NCBI GenBank assembly: GCA_030684355.1 | Contig: JAUXTN010000231.1 | Coordinates: 30,051 to 94,050 of the forward strand | Source of the DNA: Pseudomonadota bacterium | GTDB lineage: Bacteria; Myxococcota_A; UBA796; SXON01 | DNA length: 64,000 bases | Direction of reading: 5' to 3' | In this document: one piece after another, positions 51,614 to 57,535 of the stretch | How the letters are laid out: each line of letters begins with the position of its first letter | How positions within the stretch are numbered: the first letter of the stretch is position 1 | The notes under the pieces: generated by a model | What the model saw: only the letters and a program-made list of their open reading frames with translations | What the model was told of the DNA's origin: nothing | Databases searched by the model: none | Position numbers and translations under genes: made by a program

Positions 51614-52371
51614 TCGTCCTCCTCGCCGGCCTGGCGCTCGCGTTCGACCCCGTCATCGAGGAGCTCTCGGACGGCCGGATCGACTGGACCTCCCTGCGCC
51701 TCCTCGCGTCCGCCGAGGGCGTTCCGTCGAGCGGCGTCATCGTCAACCTCGAGACCCTCGAGGGGGATGCCCGTCAGCGCCTGGGGCCGCGCATGCTCGC
51801 GATGGCCCGCAAGGTGCGCATCTCCGCGGACCAGACCGCGGCGGACCTCCTCGATGCCGGTGACGCCGTGGCCGACCGCCTCGACGACAACCTGATGCTC
51901 TGGGAGGTCTTCGAGGTCCGCTACTACACGTCCGGCGGCGTCGAGATGGAGGGCGCGCTGGGGCTCCAGTCCTGGCTCCGCCCGGCGCTGGTGACGGGCG
52001 CGAAGGGCAAGGACCGCACCGCGCCGCCGACGGCCCCCACGAGCGGCCTCGTCATCGACGCGCGGGGGCTGAAGGTGTTGCCCGCGCTCGCCCCGCGGGT
52101 CCAGGACGCCGCCGGGACCGTCCTCTACAACAGCGCCGCGATGACGGTGCTGTCGGCCTCCCAGCGCACACCGGTCGTCTACGTGACCGACCCCGCGGAC
52201 CTCGCTGCGGGCAAGCGCGCCGGCTCGCAGCCGCTCTTCGTGCGCGCCGTGAGCGTCAACCTCGGCACGGATCTCGTCCTCGACCCCGCGGATGCCGCGC
52301 GCCTCGCCGCCGCCGCCGCGGAGGCGCCGTTCCTGCTCCAGGGCAACGTCGTCGTCGTCGTGGACAAGTGA
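51610..52371 (+). CDS. Exported LPP20-like protein
   Basis: 253 aa from a GTG overlapping the dnaE stop. A short signal peptide (IVLLAGLALA) without a Cys suggests a periplasmic protein. The block SGLVIDARGLKVLPALAPRV, then AAGTVLYNSA, is characteristic of the LPP20/FlgP-like lipoprotein superfamily, found near flagellar or outer-membrane genes but of unclear function. The first third (LEGDARQRLGPRMLAMARKV) is helical. It is coupled to dnaE on one side and to the AI-2E transporter gene (ATGA overlap) on the other. Confidence 0.7.
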   Translation: MIVLLAGLALAFDPVIEELSDGRIDWTSLRLLASAEGVPSSGVIVNLETLEGDARQRLGPRMLAMARKVRISADQTAADLLDAGDAVADRLDDNLMLWEVFEVRYYTSGGVEMEGALGLQSWLRPALVTGAKGKDRTAPPTAPTSGLVIDARGLKVLPALAPRVQDAAGTVLYNSAAMTVLSASQRTPVVYVTDPADLAAGKRAGSQPLFVRAVSVNLGTDLVLDPADAARLAAAAAEAPFLLQGNVVVVVDK

Positions 52372-53516
52372 TGCGCTCCTCCGCTCGCTCGTCCGCCGGG
52401 GCCGCGGTGGTGCGGTCCCGCCGTCCGCCCCCACCGACGGCCCCCGGGTGGGGTGGGCGCCTGCGCTGGGCGATCGCGTTCGTCGTGATCGGCGGGGTGC
52501 TCGTCTACCTGACGGGCTCGCTGCTCTCGGTGCTCGTCGCGTCCGCGGTGATCGCCTACCTCATCGACCCTCTCGTCACGCGCCTCCAGGTGCGGGGCTA
52601 CTCCCGCGAGGGCGCCATCGTCGCGATCGGGGGGCTCGGCATCGCGGCCGTGCTGGTCGCCGTGGGCGTCATCGTGCCCGGCCTCGTCCAGAAGGTGAGC
52701 GAGGTCGGGGCGGACGTGTCGCCCTACCTCTCCGGCGTGTCGGGGCGCGTCGGGCCGCTGCTCGACCAGGTGGAGGCCCGCTTCGGGGTGGTCGTCCCCA
52801 CGGATCTGCGCGCGTTGGCGGCGGAGATCCCGAGCTACCTCCAGAAGCTCTCGCCGGATGCCCGCAAGTCCATCCAGGAGTGGCTCGGCCGCCTCGCGGG
52901 CGGTGGGCTCGACGTGGTGCTCTCGGTGCTCACCGTCACGCTCCTGCCGGTGTTCACGTTCTACCTGCTGCGCGACTGGCCGATGATCGTCGGCTGGGTG
53001 GACGAGCTCGTGCCCGTGCAGCACCGTGCGGTCGTACGCACGCTCGCCACCGAGATCGACGGGCGGATCGCCTCGTTCGTGAAGGGGCAGCTCCTCGTGG
53101 CGGCGATCCTGGCCGGTCTCTACACGGTCGGGCTGCTCATCGCGGGGGTCGACCTCGCGGTGACCATGGGGCTGCTCTCCGGCGCGCTGTTCCTGCTGCC
53201 CTACATCGGCCCGCTGATCGGGGCGGCCGTGTCGATCGGGCTCGCCCTCATCCAGTTCGGCTTCGACTGGCACGTGATCGTGGTGGCGGCCACCTACGGC
53301 GTGGGCCAGCTCCTGGAGAACACCGTCCTCACGCCGATGCTCGTCGGGGATCGTGTCGGCCTGCACCCGATGGTCGTCATGGTCGCCCTCATCATCGCCG
53401 GCAACGTGCTCGGTCTCTGGGGGCTCGTCGTGGCCCTCCCGGTGACCGCCGCGCTCGCGGTCGTCGGGGCCCACGTGCTCGACCAGTACCGCGCCAGCCG
53501 GACCTACCTCGGGTGA
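52368..53516 (+). CDS. AI-2E family transporter
   Basis: 382 aa integral membrane protein. Family pattern: an N-terminal helix pair (WAIAFVVIGGVLVYLTGSLL, VLVASAVIAYLIDPLV), then a periplasmic or cytosolic amphipathic region, and C-terminal helices including LLVAAILAGLYTVGLLIAGV, LFLLPYIGPLIGAAVSIGLA and the conserved GVGQLLENTVLTPMLVGDRV. Members export AI-2 or exchange ions such as Na+/H+; the substrate is not predictable. It overlaps the preceding gene by 4 nt, and the lipB ATG overlaps its stop (TGATG). Confidence 0.9.
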   Translation: MMRSSARSSAGAAVVRSRRPPPPTAPGWGGRLRWAIAFVVIGGVLVYLTGSLLSVLVASAVIAYLIDPLVTRLQVRGYSREGAIVAIGGLGIAAVLVAVGVIVPGLVQKVSEVGADVSPYLSGVSGRVGPLLDQVEARFGVVVPTDLRALAAEIPSYLQKLSPDARKSIQEWLGRLAGGGLDVVLSVLTVTLLPVFTFYLLRDWPMIVGWVDELVPVQHRAVVRTLATEIDGRIASFVKGQLLVAAILAGLYTVGLLIAGVDLAVTMGLLSGALFLLPYIGPLIGAAVSIGLALIQFGFDWHVIVVAATYGVGQLLENTVLTPMLVGDRVGLHPMVVMVALIIAGNVLGLWGLVVALPVTAALAVVGAHVLDQYRASRTYLG

Positions 53517-54169
53517 TGCGCTGGCGCTGGCTGGGGCGGCTGCCGTACGAGGAGGCCCTCGCGGCGCAGCGGGCGCACCGGGACGCCCTCGTGGAGGGGA
53601 GGGTAGGGCAGGAGGTCTGGCTCCTCGAGCACGACCCCGTGGTGACCACCGGGCGCCGTGGCGTCGACGATCTCGACCCCGACCGCATCCGCGCGGCCGG
53701 CTTCGCGCTCGTGGGGAGCGAGCGCGGCGGGCTCGCCACGTGCCACGAGCCCGGGCAGCTCGTCGGCTACGTGCTCATCGACGCGCGGGGGATCGGGGTG
53801 CGGCGCACGGTCGCGGTCCTCGAGGAGTCCGTCGCCGAGTGGCTCGGGGGCCAGGGGGTCGCGGCGGGGCCGCGAGAGGGGTACCCCGGGGTGTGGGTCG
53901 GGAACCAGAAGCTGTGCGCCATCGGCTTGCACTTCCGCTCCGGTTTCACCCTGCATGGGTTCGCCTTGAACCTTGTGAACGATCTACATGGCTTCGGGCT
54001 CATCACGCCCTGCGGAATCCGCGACGGCGGCGTGACGACCCTCGCGCGTCTCGTCCCGCATGCCCCCACGCCCGAGGCGGCCGCCGCGACAATCGGTGAG
54101 ATTGTGGTGCGGCGACTCCTTGACGCATCCCAGGGACTAGTTAATAGGGTCGGCACCGAAGGCACGTAG
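53516..54169 (+). CDS. lipB: Octanoyl-[ACP]:protein N-octanoyltransferase
   Basis: 217 aa. Lipoate biosynthesis: transfers octanoyl from ACP to lipoyl domains. N-terminal LGRLPYEEALAAQRAHRDAL, VWLLEHDPVVTTGRRG, and GGLATCHEPGQLVGYVLIDA with the conserved P-G-Q. GVWVGNQKLCAIGLHFRSGF carries the catalytic Lys, and FGLITPCGIRDGGVTTL the catalytic Cys. The ATG shares bases with the transporter stop. The last 10 nt, including the stop codon, lie inside the tRNA-Val gene. lipA is not nearby. Confidence 0.95.
   Translation: MRWRWLGRLPYEEALAAQRAHRDALVEGRVGQEVWLLEHDPVVTTGRRGVDDLDPDRIRAAGFALVGSERGGLATCHEPGQLVGYVLIDARGIGVRRTVAVLEESVAEWLGGQGVAAGPREGYPGVWVGNQKLCAIGLHFRSGFTLHGFALNLVNDLHGFGLITPCGIRDGGVTTLARLVPHAPTPEAAAATIGEIVVRRLLDASQGLVNRVGTEGT
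54120..54147 (+). promoter_or_regulatory. Promoter of tRNA-Val inside lipB
   Basis: TTGACG (-35, 54120-54125), 16-nt spacer, TAATAG (-10, 54142-54147). Transcription would start about 6 nt before the tRNA 5' end. It lies within the lipB coding sequence. A similar TTGACG promoter precedes tRNA-Pro. Confidence 0.55.
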
Positions 54170-54234
54170 CTCAGTGGTAGAGCACCGCTCTGACACGGCG
54201 GGGGTCGCCGGTTCAAGCCCGGCCGTGCCTACCA
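54160..54234 (+). tRNA. tRNA-Val (GAC)
   Basis: 75 nt including an encoded CCA. Acceptor AGGCACG pairs with CGTGCCT; the D arm is GCTC/GAGC, the anticodon arm CCGCT/GGCGG with loop CTGACAC (anticodon GAC), and the T arm GCCGG-TTCAAGC-CCGGC. Its first 10 nt overlap the lipB 3' end. Confidence 0.95.
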
Positions 54235-54249
54235 TACCCCCCATCGGTA

Positions 54250-54283
54250 GGCGGGCGCGTCAGCATTGACGCGCCCGCCTTTT
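54250..54283 (+). terminator. Intrinsic terminator after tRNA-Val
   Basis: Perfect 13-bp stem (GGCGGGCGCGTCA / TGACGCGCCCGCC), 4-nt loop and TTTT. It ends the tRNA transcript 16 nt after the CCA. Its 3' arm contains the -35 element of the infC promoter. Confidence 0.85.
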
Positions 54284-54294
54284 CCCTTTATATG
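54266..54294 (+). promoter_or_regulatory. Probable infC promoter embedded in the terminator
   Basis: TTGACG at 54266-54271 and TATATG at 54289-54294, spaced by 17 nt; the -35 box lies in the loop and 3' arm of the terminator. It is the same -35 sequence as in both tRNA promoters. The inferred start near 54301 leaves a leader of about 60 nt before infC. Confidence 0.45.
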
Positions 54295-54360
54295 TCGCCG
54301 TTCGCCGCCGTGGGTTCGCCCCGTCGCTGGCGCCCAGAACAGCTCGAATCCGGAGAGTAA

Positions 54361-54918
54361 TTGCGGAGTCCCCCTCGGCGCGATCAGAACCTGGTCCCTG
54401 AACGAAACGAGCCCCGCGTCAACGAGCGTATCCGCGTACCGCGGGTGCTCGTAGTTGACGAGGAAGGCCAGAAGCTCGGCGAGTTTCTGACCGAAGATGC
54501 GATGGCCCTCGCGCGCGAGCGCGGGCTGGACCTCGTGGAGGTCGCGCCGATGGCGCGTCCGCCCGTGTGCCGCATCACCGACTTCGGCAAGCTCAAGTAC
54601 GAGAAGAAGAAGCGGGACGCTCAGACCCGCAAGAACCAGGTGATCGTCGAGGTCAAGGAGATCAAGCTCCGCCCCAAGACCGACGACCACGACTTCGACG
54701 TCAAGGAGCGCGCCGTGCGCCGCTTCCTCGAAGAAGGCGACAAGGTCAAGGTCACCGTCCGCTTCCGCGGCCGCGAGATCGCCCACCGGGACATCGGTGA
54801 GGATCAGTGCCGCAAGCTGGCGGAGAAGCTCGTCGACGCCGCGATCGTCGAGATGCCTCCCCGGATGGACGGCCGGCAGATGGTCATGCTTTTGGCCCCC
54901 GGCAAGAAGAAGTCCTAA
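54361..54918 (+). CDS. infC: Translation initiation factor IF-3
   Basis: 185 aa. Binds the 30S subunit and checks start codon pairing. N-domain: VNERIRVPRVLVVDEEGQKL, LDLVEVAPMARPPVCRITD; C-domain: VIVEVKEIKLRPKTDDHDF, VKVTVRFRGREIAHRDIGED, GRQMVMLLAPGKK. The start is a TTG with GGAGAG 5 nt upstream; no ATG or GTG is available before the conserved region. Non-ATG starts are typical of infC because IF-3 represses its own mRNA through start codon discrimination, although UUG is less discriminated than the AUU of E. coli. First gene of infC-rpmI-rplT. Confidence 0.97.
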   Translation: MRSPPRRDQNLVPERNEPRVNERIRVPRVLVVDEEGQKLGEFLTEDAMALARERGLDLVEVAPMARPPVCRITDFGKLKYEKKKRDAQTRKNQVIVEVKEIKLRPKTDDHDFDVKERAVRRFLEEGDKVKVTVRFRGREIAHRDIGEDQCRKLAEKLVDAAIVEMPPRMDGRQMVMLLAPGKKKS

Positions 54919-54950
54919 GTCCTCCCAGACCCTCGATTTCAGGAGCTCCC

Positions 54951-55151
54951 ATGCCCAAGATGAAGACCAACCGTGCGGCGGCGAAGCGTTTCTCCGTCAC
55001 CGGAACGGGCAAGATCAAGTACAAGAAGCGCGGCCTCCGCCACTGCCTCGAGCACGTCTCGAAGGACACGAAGCGGAACCTCGAGAAGACCGGGTACATC
55101 AAGGATTGCGACCACGCCAACGTCGCCCGCCTGATCCCCTACAAGTTCTAG
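54951..55151 (+). CDS. rpmI: Ribosomal protein bL35
   Basis: 66 aa, standard length. Sequence MPKMKTNRAAAKRFSVTGTG, then KIKYKKRGLRHCLEHVSKDT, fits bL35, a small basic protein of the 50S subunit. AGGAG lies 7 nt before the ATG. It follows infC by 32 nt in the conserved infC-rpmI-rplT order. Confidence 0.97.
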   Translation: MPKMKTNRAAAKRFSVTGTGKIKYKKRGLRHCLEHVSKDTKRNLEKTGYIKDCDHANVARLIPYKF

Positions 55152-55260
55152 TCCGCTCCGTTCACGGGCTCAACGCCCACCCCTCCGCCGCTACCGCCGC
55201 ACGACCCGCCCATTCGGACGGGAGGCTGCAGGGACCCGGTCACCAACAAGGAGTTTTACG

Positions 55261-55617
55261 ATGGCACGTGTCAAGCGCGCAGCAATCTCTCGCGTCCGCA
55301 AGAACCGCCTTTACAAGCGCGTCAAGGGCTTCTTCCTCGGCCGCCAGCGCCTCCGCCAGGCGATGGAGCACAGCGACCGCGCCAAGCGGTTCGCGTTCCG
55401 TGGCCGCAAGGAGAAGAAGCGCCTCTTCCGCGCGCTCTGGATCGTCCGCATCAACGCGGCGCTCCGTGCCTCCGGCATCTCGTACAGCCGCTTCATCCAC
55501 ATGCAGAAGCTGGCGAACGTGACGCTCGACCGCAAGATCCTCGCCGACCTCGCGCTGAACGATCCGGCCGGCTTCGCCGCCGTCGTGAAGGCTGTGCAGG
55601 CCGCCCAGGCTGCGTAG
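55261..55617 (+). CDS. rplT: Ribosomal protein bL20
   Basis: 118 aa, standard length. MARVKRAAISRVRKNRLYKR, RAKRFAFRGRKEKKRLFRAL, WIVRINAALRASGISYSRFI and NVTLDRKILADLAL are diagnostic. It binds 23S rRNA early in 50S assembly and in several bacteria represses its own operon. AAGGAG precedes the ATG. The 109-nt gap to rpmI is long enough for a regulatory fold, but none is clearly recognisable. Confidence 0.97.
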   Translation: MARVKRAAISRVRKNRLYKRVKGFFLGRQRLRQAMEHSDRAKRFAFRGRKEKKRLFRALWIVRINAALRASGISYSRFIHMQKLANVTLDRKILADLALNDPAGFAAVVKAVQAAQAA

Positions 55618-55620
55618 TTG

Positions 55621-56088
55621 ATGCGCCTCGCCGTCTTCGCGCTGCTCGCGGCCTGTACCGAGCCGGACGAGGCCACGTACACGCAGTACAACGGGGACGA
55701 CGACAGTGTCTCCGTTGAGGTAGGCGTCGAGACCCGGTACGTCGTCGCGGACGACGGCACCGAGTCTCCCGAGACGGCGCAGACGGAGCTCACCAGCAGC
55801 ACCGGCGCCGTCGTGATCGGCACGGGCACGGTCAGCCCTTCGGCTGGCCCGATCGGCACGTTCCACACGGTCATCGTCGAGGTTGACGAGGAGTACGCCG
55901 AGGACGTCGACCGGGTCGCCGTTCGCACCGCCAGCGGTGAGCGCGGCGAGGACGAGTACGATCTCGAACGTGACAGCACGGGAGAGGGGTACTGGGTGTT
56001 CGAGCTCGAGTCCCAGGGCGAGGAAGGCGAGCAGCGCACCGATACCTTGACGTTCCTCCTCTACGAGGAAGTCGAATCCGGAGAGTAG
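55621..56088 (+). CDS. Acidic lipoprotein inserted between rplT and ihfA
   Basis: 155 aa; the ATG is 3 nt after the rplT stop. Lipoprotein signal MRLAVFALLAACTEPDE (lipobox LAAC). The mature chain is very acidic and Thr/Ser-rich (NGDDDSVSVEVGVETRYVVA, EVDEEYAEDVDRVAVRTASG) and beta-like. No family recognised. In many proteobacteria pheS and pheT occupy this place. The end of the gene carries the GGAGAG ribosome site for ihfA. Confidence 0.75.
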   Translation: MRLAVFALLAACTEPDEATYTQYNGDDDSVSVEVGVETRYVVADDGTESPETAQTELTSSTGAVVIGTGTVSPSAGPIGTFHTVIVEVDEEYAEDVDRVAVRTASGERGEDEYDLERDSTGEGYWVFELESQGEEGEQRTDTLTFLLYEEVESGE

Positions 56089-56090
56089 CC

Positions 56091-56417
56091 ATGGCGGGGA
56101 CGGAAAAGCGGCAGCGCGCGCGTACGGTCACGAAGGCCGAGGTCGTGGAGCGTGTCCGCCAGGTCACGGGGCTCGGATGGACCGAGAGCGGTGACCTCCT
56201 CGAGGCCGTGCTCGACAGCATGAAAGAGACGCTCGAGGCGGGCGAGAACATCAAGATCAGCGGCTTCGGCAGCTTCATGGTGCGCTCCAAGTCTCCGCGT
56301 CGTGGTCGCAACCCGCAGACCACCGCGGCGATCGTGATCCCCAAGCGCCGCGTGTTGACCTTCAAACCCTCGCAGGTGTTGCGGCAGTCGCTCAACACCG
56401 GCCGGACCGAAGGCTAG
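56091..56417 (+). CDS. ihfA: Integration host factor alpha-type (HU/IHF) DNA-bending protein
   Basis: 108 aa. HU/IHF fold: VTKAEVVERVRQVTGLGWTE, LDSMKETLEAGENIKISGFG, SFMVRSKSPRRGRNPQT with the DNA-intercalating Pro arm, and VIPKRRVLTFKPSQVLRQ. An N-terminal extension of about 12 basic residues is present. Position after rplT and before a MerR gene matches the proteobacterial ihfA locus, which supports IHF alpha over HU. ATG with GGAGAG upstream. Confidence 0.9.
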   Translation: MAGTEKRQRARTVTKAEVVERVRQVTGLGWTESGDLLEAVLDSMKETLEAGENIKISGFGSFMVRSKSPRRGRNPQTTAAIVIPKRRVLTFKPSQVLRQSLNTGRTEG

Positions 56418-56419
56418 CG

Positions 56420-56776
56420 GTGGCGGCAGACATTCCCGACAAGCTCTACTTCCGCATTGGCGAGGTGGCTGAGCTGGTCGGGGTAGAGGCCCACGTGCTC
56501 CGCTATTGGGAGACGGAGTTCAAGCTCCGTCCCCATCGCTCGAGCTCCGGCCAGCGGCTGTACCGCAAGAGCGACCTCGCGCGCTTCCTGCGTGTGCGCC
56601 AGCTCCTCCACGAGGAGGGCTTCACCATCGCCGGCGCCCGCAAGGTGCTCCTGGAGGGCTCCGAGGCCCCCAAGGGCATGGGTGTCGACCGTGAGACCCT
56701 GAAGGACGCCCTGCGTCGCGTGCGCGACCTGCGCGCGGCGCTCGCGCGCCTCTCCACCGAGCTCGCGGAAGAGTGA
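56420..56776 (+). CDS. MerR-family transcriptional regulator
   Basis: 118 aa from a GTG 2 nt after the ihfA stop. The N-terminal winged HTH YFRIGEVAELVGVEAHVLRY, then WETEFKLRPHRSSSGQRLYR, is typical of the ihfA-linked MerR group. A C-terminal coiled coil (RETLKDALRRVRDLRAALAR) would mediate dimerisation. No metal-binding Cys or effector domain is present. Target unknown. Confidence 0.92.
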   Translation: MAADIPDKLYFRIGEVAELVGVEAHVLRYWETEFKLRPHRSSSGQRLYRKSDLARFLRVRQLLHEEGFTIAGARKVLLEGSEAPKGMGVDRETLKDALRRVRDLRAALARLSTELAEE

Positions 56777-56785
56777 CGCGTTCCC

Positions 56786-56813
56786 TTGACGCGCGGAGTC
56801 AGCAGGATAGAAG
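56786..56813 (+). promoter_or_regulatory. Promoter of tRNA-Pro
   Basis: TTGACG (56786-56791), 16-nt spacer, TAGAAG (56808-56813); the predicted start is a few nt before the tRNA. Same -35 box as the tRNA-Val promoter. Confidence 0.6.
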
Positions 56814-56822
56814 GTCGGCGTC

Positions 56823-56899
56823 CGGGGTGTAGCGCAGCCTGGTAGCGCACCTGAATGGGGTTCAGGTGGTCGCTGGTTCGAATCCAGTCACCCCGACCA
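56823..56899 (+). tRNA. tRNA-Pro (GGG)
   Basis: 77 nt with encoded CCA. Acceptor CGGGGTG/CACCCCG, D arm GCGC/GCGC, anticodon arm CCTGA/TCAGG with loop ATGGGGT (anticodon GGG), T arm GCTGG-TTCGAAT-CCAGT. Confidence 0.95.
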
Positions 56900-56918
56900 C
56901 TGTCGAGTATGAGCTTGG

Positions 56919-56956
56919 ACGCCCGCCCTTCGGTTCGCCGAGAGGCGGGCGTTCTT
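56919..56956 (+). terminator. Intrinsic terminator after tRNA-Pro
   Basis: Stem ACGCCCGCC/GGCGGGCGT with a 16-nt loop, followed by TTCTT. It lies 20 nt after the CCA end. Confidence 0.7.
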
Positions 56957-57030
56957 GCTCCGGTGGGCCTCGGACGTCCGCTCCTCGGGTCTGAATCCGG
57001 GCAGGGTTCCACCGATGGGAGGCGCTATCC

Positions 57031-57531
57031 CTACGCGCGCCCCCACGCCCCCAGCAGCGCCCGGGCACCGCGCCACTCCCGGTCCACGGTTGAGCGCGAC
57101 ACCCCCAACGCATCCGCGATCTCTTCGTTCTCCAGCTCGCCGAGCACCTTCAGCGCGACGACGCGGGCCGTCCTCGGAGAGGCGGCCTCCAGCGCGGCCA
57201 GCACCTCGCCGAGCTGCACGATCTCGTGCTGGAGCTCCGCCACGCGCGCCTCGGAGGCCTCCGCGCGCTCGACGTTCCCGCCCCGCTTCTCCGCCCCCCG
57301 CCGTCGCGCGCCGTCGATGAGGACCTGCTTGAGCGCGAGCGCCGCCGTAGCGCGGAAGTGGCGCTCGTCCGTCCATCGCTCCGGGGCGCGACGGTACAGG
57401 CGGAGCACGGCATCGTGCACCAGGCTCGACGGAGTGGGGCCGCCTCCCGCGCGGCGGGCGAGGCGCGCCGCCTGCTCGCGGAGCTCGCCGTAGATCTCGG
57501 TGATCAGCTGCTCGACGTCGCTGCGATCCAT
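57031..57531 (-). CDS. ECF-type RNA polymerase sigma factor
   Basis: 166 aa. Region 2: VEQLITEIYGELREQAARLA, SSLVHDAVLRLYRRAPERW, DERHFRATAALALKQVLIDG, ARRRGAEKRGG. Region 4: ASPRTARVVALKVLGELENE, EIADALGVSRSTVDREWRGA. This matches the ECF subgroup with an ARRR-rich linker that is often encoded beside PknB-type kinases. The ATG at 57531 is 4 nt after the kinase stop, so sigma factor and kinase are one operon; the kinase may control it by phosphorylation, as in several Planctomycetes and Myxococcota pairs. No anti-sigma gene is seen. Confidence 0.9.
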   Translation of the reverse strand: MDRSDVEQLITEIYGELREQAARLARRAGGGPTPSSLVHDAVLRLYRRAPERWTDERHFRATAALALKQVLIDGARRRGAEKRGGNVERAEASEARVAELQHEIVQLGEVLAALEAASPRTARVVALKVLGELENEEIADALGVSRSTVDREWRGARALLGAWGRA

Positions 57532-57535
57532 GGGT

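Noticed and set aside
54292..54360. 22-codon ORF (MSPFAAVGSPRRW ...) ending directly before the infC TTG
   Set aside because: Its ATG overlaps the predicted -10 box, so it would not be on the infC mRNA; no codon pattern suggests attenuation. Kept only as a note.
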